A stretch of DNA of 64,000 bases from Bacteroidales bacterium (GCA_024685285.1 JAIKVZ010000050.1:1-64000), one strand, 5' to 3'; shown: positions 35,523 through 46,212, counted from the first letter of the stretch. The notes: generated from the letters alone by a model not told the origin. Translations and numbers: made by a program.

Positions 35523-38500
35523 ATGAAACGCAGCATTGCCATATTGCTCCTCGTTGCCGCCGCGCTGACGGCCGCCGCCCAAGGGCACTCGGTCTTGGCC
35601 AGCGGCGAGTGGTGGAAGATAGGCGTCAAGGAATCTGGCGTCTACCGCATTAACACAGCCACGGTGCCGCAACTGGCCGGACGCCCCTTCGACTCGGTGG
35701 CCCTCTACGGTGCCGACGGGCGTATGCTCTCGCTGTTCAACCCCGAGACCTCGGTGGACGGGCTGCAGCCGGTGGCCTCGGCAGTCGACGACCGCAACGG
35801 CAACGGCATTTTCGATGCCGGCGACGGGCTGCTGTTCTACGGCGAGGGGTGCGACACCTGGCGCTACCACTACGGCGACAAGCGTTTTGAGATGACGCGT
35901 CACGCCTACTCGGCCCTCAACTACTACTTCATCACCACCACATCTGAGGCCGCCCCGCTGCGAATTGCCACAGCCACAGCCCCCGGCGAGACCTCGGCCG
36001 TGGCTACCACCCACATAGCCGTGGCCTGCCACAACAACGACATGGTCAACATATTCAAGACCGGACAGGTTTGGCTCGGTGAGAAGTTCACAAATTCTGT
36101 GCCAAACCGCTCTGTCAGTCTCGGACTGCCATCGGCTCCCGTGGCCGGCAGCAGCGTGCGGTGCCGCTATGCGCTGGCCAGCGTGTCGGGCGCGACGGCA
36201 GTGTTTCACGTAACATCTGGCTCCTCGACTGTGAGCACCACCATTCCCGCCGCACAGGTATACACCACCGTGCTTGAGGAGTTCGAGACATCGGGCGCGG
36301 CAAGGATGGATTTTGCCATAAGGTACCAGTATCAGGAATCGACCGCCAACGGATACCTTGATTATATAGAGGTCAACGCCGAAGTGCCGCTGACATTCTC
36401 GGGCAGGCAGACCTTTATACGCAACGCGCACATTGACAATGGCCTCGCGCAGCGATACGACCTTGCCGGCGCACCCTCCGGCACTCGCGTGTGGCGCGTG
36501 GACGGCACCACTGTTGAAATGGGCACCGCATCGGGCGGCTCCGCGTCGACCCTGAGTTTTGCCGACAGCGCCGCCGAGGCCCACACCTATATAGCCTTCG
36601 ACGGCTCTTTCTACCTCACCCCAGCCAGCGTGGCCAAGGTGGACAACCAAGACCTCATTGACATTAACGAAGCCGACATGGTCATCGTGGCACACCCACT
36701 CTTTACCGGACAAGCTGGACAGCTTGCCTCGCACCACGCCGTGGCCGACGGGATGAGTGTGGTGGTTGTAACTCCGGAGCAGGTATTCAACGAATTCTCG
36801 TCGGGCAAGCAAGACCCCATAGCCATACGCAGCCTGCTGCGCCTCATGCACGGCGAGGGTCGCACAGTGAAACCTCACTACCTGCTGCTCTTTGGCAAAG
36901 GCACCTACGACCACCGCAACCTGTTGGGCATAGACCTGCCTGTGGTGGTGACCTACCAGACCCCCTTCTCTTTCGACGAAGACGGCAAATCGTATTGCAG
37001 CGACGACCTCTTCGGCTTCCTGGAAGCCACCGAGAGCGGTCTGCAACGCGAAAACCTCGACATCGCCATAGGACGTCTGCCAGCCAAGACAACCGACGAG
37101 GCCGACCTTATGGTGGACAAAATACTGGGGTACGTCAACAAGCGCGATTTGAGCACCGACGGCTCTCGCGGCGACTGGCGCAACTATGTGGTCCTGCTCT
37201 CGGACGATGCCGACCCCAGCAGCCCCGACGACACCTCTTTCGCCCACTCTTCGGAACATACAGCTAAACTTATCAAAGAACACTTCCCCATTTTCAACAT
37301 CGACAAAATCTATGCCGACGCCTATGTGCAAAGTTCGGGTGCGGTGGGTTCATACTACCCCGATGTGGACAACGCACTGAAGCGCCGCATGGACTATGGA
37401 TGCCTGCTACTCAACTACATAGGGCATGGCTCCACTGCCTATATAGGTACCGAGCGGTTCATTGAATTGGACGATATTAGCAATTATTCCAACACTGACA
37501 AATTGTCATACATTGTCACCAGTACCTGCACTTTTGGCAGGTTTGACATGCCCGACGACATTTGCGGAGCTGAGGCCTTTATGTTGGCAAAAGCCGGCGG
37601 CATAGGCATCGTGAGTGCCACGCGCCCCATCAACCACAACGAGAAATTCAACACCGATGTGTGCCTCTCGTCGCTCGACAAGACCAATACAATAGGCGAA
37701 GCCCTGCGCCAGAGCAAAAACCTCACTGCGGTGTCGCAAAGCATCTGCCTTATTGGCGACCCCGCCATGAAACTCAGTTTCCCCCAGTCGGAGGTTGTTG
37801 TGACACACATTAACGACAAGCCCGTCGCTTTCGGGATCAACGACTCGGCCATGGTTCTATCGCGCGTAACCGTCACGGGCGAGATACACAATGCCGAAGG
37901 TGACTTGGAAAGCGACTTCGACGGCACGATATTTCCGATAGTGTTCGACCGCGAAATAACCACCCACACGCTGGCCAACGACAACCCCAACACCGAAGTT
38001 GCCTTCACACAGCAGAAGAGTATACTCTATAAAGGTATCGACAGCGTGCGCGGAGGCCACTTCGAGTACTCGTTCATTGTACCACGAGATGTGGCTTATC
38101 AATATGGCAAGAGCAAGCTGAGTCACTACGCACACAGTGTCATCAGCGACGCTGCTGGCCAGTACAACCAGCTTCTGCTCGGCGGATTGGACCAAACTGC
38201 CAACATTGGCGACACCCGTCCAGTAATAGAACTTTACATTTCCGACACAACTTTCCGTCGTGACGGCATAACCGATGAGAACCCCACCATCTACGCCCGC
38301 CTATGGGACAGTGTGGGTATCAACGCCGTGGGAAGCGGTCTTGGCCACGACATTACGGCCACCCTCGATGGCAACCCAAACAGCGTTATTGTGCTCAACG
38401 ACTTCTACGAAACCGACCTTAACGACAACCGTCGCGGCACCATACGGTACCAACTCTCCAAGCTGAGTCCCGGGCGTCACACCTTGGAGTTGAAGGCGTG

Positions 38501-38867
38501 GAACATATTCAACAACTCCAGCTCGGCCAGCACCTCGTTCATTGTGCGTAGCACAGATACTGCCACCGTGGCCTCGCCGTTATGCTTCCCCAATCCGGCC
38601 GAAGAAGTTACAGCATTCTCGCTCCAGATCAACTGCCCAAAAGAAATCGAGAAAGTAACATTGCAGATTTTCGACATTTATGGTCAATGTGTGGCCCAGT
38701 TCAACCCCGAGCCCAACCCTGACAGCTACGTAATCGGCCCCATAGAATGGCATTTCACCTCCCACTCCGGTGCCAAAGTGCCGCGTGGGCTCTACGTGGC
38801 ACGCTTTCTAATCACAACCTCCGACGGCGAAACCCTCACCGCCAACACAAAATGTGTTAAAAAATAA
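35523..38867 (+). CDS. porU: T9SS C-terminal signal peptidase/sortase PorU (C25 family)
   Basis: 1114 aa. Cleaves the CTD of T9SS cargo at the cell surface and attaches it to A-LPS in characterised Bacteroidetes. The start at 35523 (MKRSIAILLLVAAALTAAAQ) gives a signal peptide. An N-terminal domain (GEWWKIGVKESGVYRI; LALYGADG-type start) precedes the gingipain-like caspase-hemoglobinase fold: ADMVIVAHPLF, LLLFGKGTYDHRN, IAIGRLPAKTTDEA. The catalytic pair is His635 (LLNYIGHGS) and Cys669 (VTSTCTFGRFD). A CTD-like end is present (PNPAEEVTAFSLQI, KVPRGLYVARFLI, KCVKK). Followed 42 nt later by its partner porV. Confidence 0.95.
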   Translation: MKRSIAILLLVAAALTAAAQGHSVLASGEWWKIGVKESGVYRINTATVPQLAGRPFDSVALYGADGRMLSLFNPETSVDGLQPVASAVDDRNGNGIFDAGDGLLFYGEGCDTWRYHYGDKRFEMTRHAYSALNYYFITTTSEAAPLRIATATAPGETSAVATTHIAVACHNNDMVNIFKTGQVWLGEKFTNSVPNRSVSLGLPSAPVAGSSVRCRYALASVSGATAVFHVTSGSSTVSTTIPAAQVYTTVLEEFETSGAARMDFAIRYQYQESTANGYLDYIEVNAEVPLTFSGRQTFIRNAHIDNGLAQRYDLAGAPSGTRVWRVDGTTVEMGTASGGSASTLSFADSAAEAHTYIAFDGSFYLTPASVAKVDNQDLIDINEADMVIVAHPLFTGQAGQLASHHAVADGMSVVVVTPEQVFNEFSSGKQDPIAIRSLLRLMHGEGRTVKPHYLLLFGKGTYDHRNLLGIDLPVVVTYQTPFSFDEDGKSYCSDDLFGFLEATESGLQRENLDIAIGRLPAKTTDEADLMVDKILGYVNKRDLSTDGSRGDWRNYVVLLSDDADPSSPDDTSFAHSSEHTAKLIKEHFPIFNIDKIYADAYVQSSGAVGSYYPDVDNALKRRMDYGCLLLNYIGHGSTAYIGTERFIELDDISNYSNTDKLSYIVTSTCTFGRFDMPDDICGAEAFMLAKAGGIGIVSATRPINHNEKFNTDVCLSSLDKTNTIGEALRQSKNLTAVSQSICLIGDPAMKLSFPQSEVVVTHINDKPVAFGINDSAMVLSRVTVTGEIHNAEGDLESDFDGTIFPIVFDREITTHTLANDNPNTEVAFTQQKSILYKGIDSVRGGHFEYSFIVPRDVAYQYGKSKLSHYAHSVISDAAGQYNQLLLGGLDQTANIGDTRPVIELYISDTTFRRDGITDENPTIYARLWDSVGINAVGSGLGHDITATLDGNPNSVIVLNDFYETDLNDNRRGTIRYQLSKLSPGRHTLELKAWNIFNNSSSASTSFIVRSTDTATVASPLCFPNPAEEVTAFSLQINCPKEIEKVTLQIFDIYGQCVAQFNPEPNPDSYVIGPIEWHFTSHSGAKVPRGLYVARFLITTSDGETLTANTKCVKK

Positions 38868-38909
38868 TTTCGCACATAATATTTGCCTCAAACATTCGTT
38901 ATATAAGGT

Positions 38910-40088
38910 ATGAATAAACTCATTCAAGCCATAGTATTATTCCTCATGCTGGTCTCAGCCGGTATGGCTGCGGCTCAGGTGAACGTGTCTGGCCAAACCA
39001 TCAACCACGAGAAGAACTACATTTCCACCGGTATACCTATACTCATGATTGCCCCAGATGCCGTTTCAAGTGCCATGGGCGACGCCGGCGTAGCCTCTCG
39101 GCCCGACATATATTCCGGTCACTGGAACAACGCTAAGTTTGCCTTCATCGAGGGTGACATGGGCGTCAGCACAACCTATACCCCCTGGCTACGCAAGTTG
39201 CAGGTATACGACATGAACCTGCTCTATCTGGGTGGCTACAAGCGTATCAACGACCGCTCCACAGTGGCCGCCAGCCTAACTTACTTCTCGTTGGGCGAGA
39301 TGGTCAACACCGACATCGACGGCAACAAGCTCTCCACCATGATGCCTAACGAATTCGCCCTCGACGTCACCTACGCCATGAAGCTAACCAACGAACTGTC
39401 GCTTGGAGCCACCGGACGTTTCATCACATCCGACCTCACCAACGGACAGGATGTCTCAAACCAGGCCGGTGTCACCACCACCCACCCGGGCTATGCACTG
39501 GCAGCCGATGTAGGACTGTACTACACCAAACCCATCGACAAAACCCAGGAGATAGCCCTCGGTGCACTAATCAGCAACCTTGGCAACAAACTGTCATACT
39601 CTGACGACGACAATGACCGCGAATTTTTGCCTTCGAACCTCCGCCTCGGCGGCCGCTACAGCAACACCATCGACGAATACAACAAAGTCAACGTGCTGCT
39701 CGACTTTAACAAACTACTTGTGCCGTCGCGCCCCATACCTTTCGACCCAGCCTATTACAACGCCATAGGTGTCATTGAGGGAGCCTTGATGTCTTTTGGC
39801 GATGCTCCTAACGGCTTCTCAGAGGAGTTGCAGGAAATACAGGTATCGGTTGGTGCCGAGTATTGGTACGACGATGTCTTCGCCTTACGCGCCGGCTATT
39901 TCTTCGAGCATGAGAACAAAGGTGGACGCCAATATCTAACCCTTGGCACAGGCCTGAGATACAATGTATTCAACTTCGATTTCTCATACCTTGTGCCCAC
40001 AACCCGCCTGGGCAATAACCCGCTCACCAATACGGTACGCATAACCATCTCTCTAAATCTCAACCCTTCAAAAAACACAATGCAGTAA
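38910..40088 (+). CDS. porV: T9SS outer-membrane shuttle protein PorV (LptO)
   Basis: 392 aa. A FadL-like 14-strand barrel that carries cargo from the translocon to PorU. Signal peptide [20 protein letters not shown] ending AAAQ. Family landmarks are [23 protein letters not shown], written here as [11 protein letters not shown] and [10 protein letters not shown]; then [24 protein letters not shown] in pieces ([18 protein letters not shown]); [17 protein letters not shown] last strands ([13 protein letters not shown]). The stop overlaps the ispF start (TAATG). Same operon as porU. Confidence 0.95.
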   Translation: MNKLIQAIVLFLMLVSAGMAAAQVNVSGQTINHEKNYISTGIPILMIAPDAVSSAMGDAGVASRPDIYSGHWNNAKFAFIEGDMGVSTTYTPWLRKLQVYDMNLLYLGGYKRINDRSTVAASLTYFSLGEMVNTDIDGNKLSTMMPNEFALDVTYAMKLTNELSLGATGRFITSDLTNGQDVSNQAGVTTTHPGYALAADVGLYYTKPIDKTQEIALGALISNLGNKLSYSDDDNDREFLPSNLRLGGRYSNTIDEYNKVNVLLDFNKLLVPSRPIPFDPAYYNAIGVIEGALMSFGDAPNGFSEELQEIQVSVGAEYWYDDVFALRAGYFFEHENKGGRQYLTLGTGLRYNVFNFDFSYLVPTTRLGNNPLTNTVRITISLNLNPSKNTMQ

Positions 40089-40561
40089 TGAGGATTGGTA
40101 CAGGATACGACGTGCACCGCCTTGAGGCCGGTTTGCCACTCTGGATTGGCGGAGTGCGCATTGAACATACCCACGGCCTGGTCGGGCACTCCGATGCCGA
40201 CGTGCTCATCCATGCTATATGCGACGCTATGCTCGGTGCCGCCGCGTTGGGCGACATCGGCCAACACTTCCCCGACACCGACCCAGCATACAAAGGCATA
40301 GACAGCAAGATTCTGCTAGCCCACTGCCACCGTCTTATAGGCTCTGCTGGCTACGAGATAGTCAACATTGACAGCACAGTATGCGCCCAGAGGCCTAAAC
40401 TTATGCCACACATCCCTCTTATGCGTCAAACTATGGCCGATGTGCTCGGCATAGACATCTCACGTGTCTCTGTCAAAGCCACCACCACCGAACATCTTGG
40501 TTTTGAAGGCCGCGAAGAGGGCATAAGTGCCCAGGCCGTAGTCTTGATAAACGAAATATAA
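40088..40561 (+). CDS. ispF: 2-C-methyl-D-erythritol 2,4-cyclodiphosphate synthase
   Basis: 157 aa. Fifth step of the MEP isoprenoid pathway: CDP-ME-2-phosphate to ME-cyclodiphosphate with loss of CMP. Zn ligands Asp8 and His10 (GYDVHR) and the later His of [14 protein letters not shown] are present, as are [22 protein letters not shown] and the C-terminal [18 protein letters not shown]. Trimeric cytosolic enzyme; length is normal. Starts inside the porV stop codon (1-nt overlap), so translation is coupled although the pathway is unrelated to secretion. Confidence 0.97.
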   Translation: MRIGTGYDVHRLEAGLPLWIGGVRIEHTHGLVGHSDADVLIHAICDAMLGAAALGDIGQHFPDTDPAYKGIDSKILLAHCHRLIGSAGYEIVNIDSTVCAQRPKLMPHIPLMRQTMADVLGIDISRVSVKATTTEHLGFEGREEGISAQAVVLINEI

Positions 40562-40576
40562 CAACCCTTCATATCC

Positions 40577-40867
40577 ATGAGCGACATTGAACAGCCCCGC
40601 ATAAACCCGCAGCTTGAGCCCGATACCGCCACCCTTGAGGACGACGGCTGCAAGCTCATGCTATACAACGACGACGTGCACACTTTCGACTATGTTATCA
40701 AAGCCCTCGTCGATATTTGCCGCCACACCGTGGATCAGGCTGAGCAATGCGCCATCTTGGTACACTGCCGCGGAAAATGCGTGGTCAAAAACGGCAGCTA
40801 CGACACTCTGCTACCCATGCACACCTCGCTGCTCAACAAACAACTGACATCCGAAATCATTCACTAA
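40577..40867 (+). CDS. clpS: ATP-dependent Clp protease adaptor ClpS
   Basis: 96 aa. Binds the ClpA/ClpC N-domain and delivers N-degron substrates. A flexible N-terminus (1-23) is followed by the core: KLMLYNDDVHTFDYVIKAL (the NDD...T signature), DQAEQCAILVHCRGKCVV with the His involved in N-end residue binding, and GSYDTLLPMHTSLLNK. It lies 15 nt after ispF and 24 nt before nfeD, inside the porU-floA operon. clpA/clpC is not in the window. Confidence 0.94.
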   Translation: MSDIEQPRINPQLEPDTATLEDDGCKLMLYNDDVHTFDYVIKALVDICRHTVDQAEQCAILVHCRGKCVVKNGSYDTLLPMHTSLLNKQLTSEIIH

Positions 40868-40891
40868 ATATTAAAGAAAGGAAACACCTCA

Positions 40892-41392
40892 ATGAACCTT
40901 ACCTTGATGATAATAACCCTTGCCCTCGGACTCATCCTGCTCACGCTTGAGATAGTGGCTTTGCCCGGCGGCATCGCCGGCATTTTCGGTGTGCTTCTGA
41001 TTGGCTTCGGCGTATGGCAGTCATACCATCTCTACGGCACCTCCGTAGGCCTCATTGTGTTGCTCGGCTCCATTGCCGTATGCACCGTGCTGCTCATAAT
41101 ATTTATGCGCAGCAAAACATGGAAACGCTTCAGCCTCAACGAAGAATCGGCCAGCAAGGTAAACCAGATAGACAGCAAAACAATAGCCATAGGTGCGAAA
41201 GGCCGAACTGTGGCACGCCTGGCTCCCACTGGCAAAGCCTTAATCGACGGCGAACTTGTCGAGGTGCACGCTGTGAACCGCTACATTGAGCCCGACCAAG
41301 ATATCGAGGTTGTTGCTATCGATGGCTACCGCATTGACGTGCGCCAGACCAACGACAGCCGCTTTGACGATCAACCAACCAGCAATCAATAA
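40892..41392 (+). CDS. NfeD-like membrane protein
   Basis: 166 aa. Two to three N-terminal membrane segments (MNLTLMIITLALGLILLTLE, GIFGVLLIGFGVW, LIVLLGSIAVCTVLLIIF). A C-terminal OB-fold domain follows, with the NfeD pattern IGAKGRTVARLAPTGKALIDG, GELVEVHAVNRYI and DIEVVAIDGYRIDV. Short-type NfeD proteins work with flotillin-like SPFH proteins in membrane microdomain function, and floA follows 29 nt later. A purine-rich AAAGAAAGGAAA before the start resembles a Shine-Dalgarno site. Confidence 0.9.
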   Translation: MNLTLMIITLALGLILLTLEIVALPGGIAGIFGVLLIGFGVWQSYHLYGTSVGLIVLLGSIAVCTVLLIIFMRSKTWKRFSLNEESASKVNQIDSKTIAIGAKGRTVARLAPTGKALIDGELVEVHAVNRYIEPDQDIEVVAIDGYRIDVRQTNDSRFDDQPTSNQ

Positions 41393-41421
41393 ACGTATTT
41401 AACCAATAAAACCAAACAACA

Positions 41422-42411
41422 ATGGTCTCCACAATCATCATTATTGCACTGAGCGTCATACTGCTTGTGCTTTTTCTCTACCTCGTTCCAATCGGAATAT
41501 GGTTCCAGGCTCTCATCTCAGGTGTCTACACCTCGCTCATACAGCTGGTGTTCATGCGTTTCCGCAAAGTGCCCCCCACCGTTATTGTCAACAACATGAT
41601 TTCGGCCTCCAAAGCAGGTCTTAAGATTAAACAGAACGACCTCGAGGCTCACTACTTGGCCGGTGGCCACGTGAGTTCGGTTGTCAACGCCCTCATCAGC
41701 GCCGACAAGGCCAATATGAACCTCGATTTCAAAACCGCCACAGCCATAGACCTTGCCGGCCGCGACGTGCTCAAAGCTGTACAAACCTCGGTCAACCCCA
41801 AAGTGATAGACACCCCGCCGGTGGCCGCCGTGGCAAAGGACGGCATACAGCTCATAGCCAAAGCACGCGTTACCGTGCGCACCAACATCAAGCAACTCGT
41901 CGGCGGTGCCGGCGAAGAGACCATCTTGGCCCGTGTCGGCGAGGGTATTGTCACCAGCATTGGCTCTGCAACAAGCCACAAACAAGTGCTTGAGAACCCC
42001 GACAGCATATCAAAACTTGTCCTCACCAAAGGTCTCGACAGCGGCACAGCATTCGAGATTCTATCTATCGACATAGCCGACATCGACGTGGGTAAGAACA
42101 TCGGCGCCCAGCTGCAAATGGACCAGGCAAACGCTGACAAGAACATTGCCCAGGCCAAGGCCGAGGAGCGCCGCGCCATGGCTGTGGCTCAGGAGCAGGA
42201 GATGAAAGCCAAGGCTCAAGAGGCCCGTGCCAAAGTTATACAGGCCGAGGCCGAAGTGCCTCTGGCCATGGCCGAAGCCTTCCGCAACGGCAACCTCGGC
42301 ATCATGGACTACTACCGCATGAAGAATATACAGGCCGACACCGATATGCGCGAGAGCATCAGCCGCCCTGCAGCCAAAACACCTGCACAAGGCAAGGCCG
42401 ACAACAAGTAA
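41422..42411 (+). CDS. floA: Flotillin-like protein FloA
   Basis: 329 aa. One N-terminal membrane anchor ([20 protein letters not shown]), then the UPF0365/FloA SPFH-like domain: [54 protein letters not shown] and [24 protein letters not shown]. An Ala/Glu/Lys-rich coiled coil (about 235-295) and a short polar tail complete it. Expected to organise functional membrane microdomains. Last gene of the porU operon; a hairpin terminator lies about 50 nt downstream. Confidence 0.95.
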   Translation: MVSTIIIIALSVILLVLFLYLVPIGIWFQALISGVYTSLIQLVFMRFRKVPPTVIVNNMISASKAGLKIKQNDLEAHYLAGGHVSSVVNALISADKANMNLDFKTATAIDLAGRDVLKAVQTSVNPKVIDTPPVAAVAKDGIQLIAKARVTVRTNIKQLVGGAGEETILARVGEGIVTSIGSATSHKQVLENPDSISKLVLTKGLDSGTAFEILSIDIADIDVGKNIGAQLQMDQANADKNIAQAKAEERRAMAVAQEQEMKAKAQEARAKVIQAEAEVPLAMAEAFRNGNLGIMDYYRMKNIQADTDMRESISRPAAKTPAQGKADNK

Positions 42412-42459
42412 CGCTACATCAAACAACTAATGAAATAGCACCGACAACACAGTACCGGT

Positions 42460-42490
42460 AACGAGAAGCCCTTTAGCTTCTCGTTTTCGG
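42460..42490 (+). terminator. Intrinsic terminator of the porU-floA operon
   Basis: 10-bp stem AACGAGAAGC (42460-42469) / GCTTCTCGTT (42476-42485) with a 6-nt loop, followed by a short T-rich stretch. Confidence 0.72.
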
Positions 42491-42513
42491 CTTTGATTTG
42501 CAAATATCACTCT

Positions 42514-44175
42514 ATGCTGCTACAGGTCGAAAATCTTACGGTTGCCTTCGGCGAAGGCGATGCACGGCACGAGGCTGTGCACGGCGTTAGCTTTGCCGTC
42601 GAGCGCGGACGCACACTGGCTATTGTGGGCGAGTCGGGCTCAGGCAAGTCGGTGAGCACGCTATGCCTCATGGGGCTGCTGCCAGCCACGGCACATGTAT
42701 CAGGCCACGCCTGGTTCAAAGGCTCCGACAACGAGCCAGCAGCAGACTTGCTGACCATGACCGACGAGCAGCTGCGCCACGTGCGCGGCAAGCGCATAGC
42801 CATGATTTTCCAGGAGCCCATGACCTCTCTCAACCCCCTGCAACGCTGCGGCCGGCAAGTTGCCGAGATGTTGCAGCTGCACGAGGGCATGAGCCGCCGC
42901 GAGGCCCGCAGCCGCACAGTGCAACTCTTCAAAGAGGTCATGCTGCCGCGACCCGAAAAGATATACCGCAGCTACCCACACGAAATCAGCGGCGGTCAGA
43001 AACAGCGCGTGATGATTGCTATGGCCATGGCCTGCCACCCCGACATACTTATTGCCGACGAACCCACCACCGCCCTCGACGTAACGGTGCAGCAGGGCAT
43101 CCTGCGACTCATGCGGCAGCTACAGGAACGCCACGGGGTGAGCATAATCTTCATCTCGCACGACCTCGGTGTGGTGGCACAAGTGGCCGACGAAGTTGCC
43201 GTGATGTACCATGGCAATATTGTCGAACAGGGCAGCGCCGCAAGCGTGCTCCACAATCCGCAGCACCCCTACACCCAGGGCCTGCTGGCCTGCCGCCCAC
43301 CCTTGCAAGGCAAACCGCGGCGCCTGCCGACACTGGACAACCCCCACCCCACCACAGACAGCAACGAAACAGCCGTCATAGACTACAGCCGCGAACCTCT
43401 ACTGAGTGTGCGCAACCTCAGCGTTCGATACCCACTGCGCAAAAGCCTGCTGGGCCGCACACTGGAAGAGCTGACGGCCGTCGACGGGGTAAGTTTCGAC
43501 CTCTTTACCGGCGAGACCTTGGGCCTTGTAGGCGAATCGGGATGTGGCAAGACAACACTTGGTCGCGCCCTGCTGAGGCTCATCAACTCACAGTCCGAAC
43601 GGCTCGCTTTCCACGGCACACCGCTCAACAGCCTCGGCACTAACGATATGCGGCGGCTTCGGCAAAAAATACAAATAGTTTTCCAAGATCCTTACTCGTC
43701 GCTCAACCCGCGCCTCACCGTGGGGCAGGCTGTTTCGGAGCCCCTGATGGCCAACTGTGGCCTGCCGCGACGCCAAGCCATACAGCAAGCCGCCGAAATG
43801 CTGGAGCAAGTGGGCCTTGAAGCCGCAATGATAGACCGCTACCCCCACGAATTCTCGGGCGGCCAGCGCCAACGTATCTGTATAGCCCGAGCTCTCGTCA
43901 TGCAGCCAGAACTGGTGGTGTGCGACGAGTCGGTGTCGGCCCTCGACGTGTCGGTGCAGGCCCAAGTGCTCAACCTGCTCAACGAACTCAAAGAGCGGCA
44001 CCACTACACCTACCTCTTCATCACCCACGACCTCTCGGTGGTGCATTATATGGCCGACCGCATAATTGTCATGCAGCAGGGTCGCATAGTTGAGCAGGGG
44101 GCCTCCGACGAGCTTTTTGCCAACCCCCAACACGAATACACCCGCACCCTCCTGTCGGCCATCCCCCGCCTCTGA
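42514..44175 (+). CDS. ABC transporter ATPase with two nucleotide-binding domains (oligopeptide/YejF-GsiA type)
   Basis: 553 aa from [13 protein letters not shown]. Two fused NBDs. The first (about 1-270) has Walker A GESGSGKS, signature [15 protein letters not shown] and Walker [13 protein letters not shown], with the peptide-importer extension [14 protein letters not shown]. The second (about 295-553) has Walker [29 protein letters not shown], signature [16 protein letters not shown] and Walker [14 protein letters not shown], ending [17 protein letters not shown]. The family powers dipeptide, oligopeptide or nickel-type uptake, but no permease or binding protein is adjacent, so the partner is encoded elsewhere. 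The repeat (copy 4) follows at 44252. Confidence 0.92.
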   Translation: MLLQVENLTVAFGEGDARHEAVHGVSFAVERGRTLAIVGESGSGKSVSTLCLMGLLPATAHVSGHAWFKGSDNEPAADLLTMTDEQLRHVRGKRIAMIFQEPMTSLNPLQRCGRQVAEMLQLHEGMSRREARSRTVQLFKEVMLPRPEKIYRSYPHEISGGQKQRVMIAMAMACHPDILIADEPTTALDVTVQQGILRLMRQLQERHGVSIIFISHDLGVVAQVADEVAVMYHGNIVEQGSAASVLHNPQHPYTQGLLACRPPLQGKPRRLPTLDNPHPTTDSNETAVIDYSREPLLSVRNLSVRYPLRKSLLGRTLEELTAVDGVSFDLFTGETLGLVGESGCGKTTLGRALLRLINSQSERLAFHGTPLNSLGTNDMRRLRQKIQIVFQDPYSSLNPRLTVGQAVSEPLMANCGLPRRQAIQQAAEMLEQVGLEAAMIDRYPHEFSGGQRQRICIARALVMQPELVVCDESVSALDVSVQAQVLNLLNELKERHHYTYLFITHDLSVVHYMADRIIVMQQGRIVEQGASDELFANPQHEYTRTLLSAIPRL

Positions 44176-44251
44176 TAGGCAAGATTTGCAAAACACTGAA
44201 AATCAACAATATAAATATTCAGACACAACCCACTGGTTTCCAGACATATAT

Positions 44252-44300
44252 ATAGGTTAGGTTCGGGTTAAGGTCGGGTTGAGGTCGGGTATGGTTCGGC
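44252..44300 (+). repeat. Dispersed 11-nt-unit repeat, copy 4
   Basis: Units GGTTAGGTTCG, GGTTAAGGTCG, GGTTGAGGTCG, GGTATGGTTCG, then GC. About 77 nt after the ABC ATPase stop, in its sense direction. The 352-nt gap 44176-44527 otherwise holds only CCGAACAA about 27 nt further on and the rocD promoter. Confidence 0.92.
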
Positions 44301-44444
44301 ATTGTATGCACGGGCTCCGACCATTGTCCGAACAACGCCCATGCTTTTCATGCACAAACTACTATTTTACAGCAAATTAACACAGCACTCATGCCAGTGT
44401 TTTTGCACTCCCAAACTCTTTTTGAACAAATTTTATCAAAAAAG

Positions 44445-44476
44445 TTTGCGCCAATCAAGGAAAATGTGTACTTTTG
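44445..44476 (+). promoter_or_regulatory. Promoter of rocD
   Basis: TTTG (44445-44448), 20 nt, TACTTTTG (44469-44476), about 52 nt before the ATG at 44528. Good fit to the Bacteroidetes consensus. Confidence 0.72.
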
Positions 44477-44527
44477 CAAAATCAAATTTGGAATCAACAG
44501 TCAAACAAAACAAACATTAATCACATC

Positions 44528-45748
44528 ATGACAAAGTCTGAAGAATACATGCAGATGGAGGCCCAATACGGTGCCCACAACTATCACCCCCTACCCGTTG
44601 TTCTGGCCAAAGGCGAAGGCGCCTTTGTGTGGGACTGCGAAGGCAAGAAGTACTTTGACTTCCTGTCGGCCTACTCGGCCGTCAACCAAGGCCACTGCCA
44701 CCCCAAGATTGTCAAGGCCATGTGCGACCAAGCCCATGAACTCACCCTCTCGAGCCGCGCTTTCTACAACAACTGCCTTGGCGAGTGGGAGAAGTACGTC
44801 ACCAAATATTTCGGCTACGACAAGGTGCTGCCCATGAACACCGGCGCCGAGGCCGACGAGACGGCCCTTAAACTGGCACGCCGCTGGGGTGTGGTGAAAA
44901 AAGGCATCCCCAACGACGAAGTGATGATTGTGTGCTGCGAAGGCAACTTCCACGGCCGCACCATCACCATCATCACCATGAGCAACGACCCCGAGAGCTA
45001 CGCCAACTACGGTCCCATGACCCCCGGATTCATCCGCATACCCTACAACGACCCCAGCGCACTCGAAAAAGTGCTCGCCGAACACGGCAAGAAAGTGGCC
45101 GGTTTCCTGCTTGAGCCCATCCAGGGCGAGGCCGGCGTGTACGTGCCCGACGACGGCTACCTCAAGAAATGCTACGACATCTGCAAGAAGTACAACGTGC
45201 TCTTCATGGCCGACGAGGTGCAGAGCGGCATAGCCCGTACCGGCAAGATGCTAGCCTGCGACCACGAGAACGTGCGTCCCGACATCCTCATCCTCGGCAA
45301 AGCCCTCGGCGGCGGCGTCATGCCCGTGAGCGCTGTGCTGGCCGACGACGACATCATGCTCAACATCAAACCCGGCGAGCACGGTTCCACTTTCGGCGGC
45401 AACCCCATCGCAGCCAAGGTCTCTATCGCAGCCCTGCAGGTCATCAAGGACGAGCATCTGATGGAGAACGCCGAGCGCCTCGGCAAGATTTTCCGCGAAG
45501 AAATGACCAACTTCAAGTCGCCCATGATTGAGAAGGTGCGCGGAAAGGGACTCTTGAACGCCATCATCATCAAGCCCCACAACGGCAAAGAGGCATGGGA
45601 TGTGTGCCTGAAGATGCGCGACCTCGGCGTGCTTGCCAAGCCCACCCACCAGCACATCATCCGCTTCGCCCCGCCGCTCTGCATCACCGAGCAGCAGTTG
45701 CGCGAAGCCATGGAGCTCATCAAAGAGGCCATCCGCTCATTCGAGTAG
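44528..45748 (+). CDS. rocD: Ornithine aminotransferase (ornithine--oxo-acid transaminase)
   Basis: 406 aa from [23 protein letters not shown] class III aminotransferase converting ornithine and 2-oxoglutarate to glutamate semialdehyde and glutamate. Seen: [69 protein letters not shown], the PLP lysine in [20 protein letters not shown], and the C-terminal [16 protein letters not shown]. Length and motifs fit OAT rather than acetylornithine transaminase ([13 protein letters not shown] N-terminus, [10 protein letters not shown]). Own promoter and terminator, so monocistronic. Confidence 0.95.
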   Translation: MTKSEEYMQMEAQYGAHNYHPLPVVLAKGEGAFVWDCEGKKYFDFLSAYSAVNQGHCHPKIVKAMCDQAHELTLSSRAFYNNCLGEWEKYVTKYFGYDKVLPMNTGAEADETALKLARRWGVVKKGIPNDEVMIVCCEGNFHGRTITIITMSNDPESYANYGPMTPGFIRIPYNDPSALEKVLAEHGKKVAGFLLEPIQGEAGVYVPDDGYLKKCYDICKKYNVLFMADEVQSGIARTGKMLACDHENVRPDILILGKALGGGVMPVSAVLADDDIMLNIKPGEHGSTFGGNPIAAKVSIAALQVIKDEHLMENAERLGKIFREEMTNFKSPMIEKVRGKGLLNAIIIKPHNGKEAWDVCLKMRDLGVLAKPTHQHIIRFAPPLCITEQQLREAMELIKEAIRSFE

Positions 45749-45785
45749 GCCACGGCCATGTGGCTGCAAGCCACAGAAGAAGACG

Positions 45786-45821
45786 AGTGCGCGGCCCTGC
45801 GGGCCGCGCACTTTGTTTTTT
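45786..45821 (+). terminator. Intrinsic terminator of rocD
   Basis: 12-bp stem AGTGCGCGGCCC (45786-45797) / GGGCCGCGCACT (45801-45812) with a 3-nt loop, then TTGTTTTTT. Confidence 0.9.
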
Positions 45822-45840
45822 CATCACAGTCGGCCCAATG

Positions 45841-46107
45841 CTACTCAATCAGCAGCCCGTTGTCCCTGAGCTGGGCAAGCAACCCGTCCACGTCGGCACG
45901 GGCCACCGACTCCTCGACTTCATACTCCGAAAGCAGAGCCTGAACAAGGTCGTCGGCATTGAAATCAACATTCTGAAAACCATTCCATAAAAACAAAGAA
46001 CTCTCGTTGAAGCCCACCACACGCGACATGGCGCCATCAACCAACGGCTGAAGAATAACATTCTCGCCTTCAACACTGTAAATCTTGTACGTACTGTCAA
46101 GTCTCAT
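45841..46107 (-). CDS. PqqD family peptide chaperone-like protein (orphan)
   Basis: 88 aa from the Met at 46107 (MRLDSTYKIYSVEGENVIL); a start at 46149 would add 14 residues and is less typical. The family pattern is clear: VVGFNESSLFLWNGF (the N-E-S/T-x-x-x-L-W core), DLVQALLSEYEVEESVARADVDGLLAQLRDNGLL. PqqD-like proteins bind precursor peptides (RRE fold) for radical SAM maturases. In Bacteroidetes small PqqD genes often sit beside short S26 peptidases. No maturase or precursor is adjacent here. The only S26-like protein in the window is at 2537. It lies behind the htpG terminator. Confidence 0.8.
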   Translation of the reverse strand: MRLDSTYKIYSVEGENVILQPLVDGAMSRVVGFNESSLFLWNGFQNVDFNADDLVQALLSEYEVEESVARADVDGLLAQLRDNGLLIE

Positions 46108-46149
46108 ACATATATAACGTCTCCCGTCCCGAAATATTGCCCGGCGCAC

Positions 46150-46190
46150 ACAAAAAATGAGCGGACCCGGATGATTTTCCAGGCCCGCTC
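46150..46190 (-). terminator. Intrinsic terminator of htpG
   Basis: On the minus strand GAGCGGGCCTGG and CCGGGTCCGCTC form a 12-bp stem with two G-U pairs and an 8-nt loop (46159-46190), followed by ATTTTTTG. Confidence 0.85.
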
Positions 46191-46212
46191 TTGCTTCCTG
46201 AATTCAAACTTT

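Noticed and set aside
35406-37331. 641-codon minus-strand frame opposite porU
   Set aside because: Antisense shadow; porU has catalytic motifs and the right neighbours.
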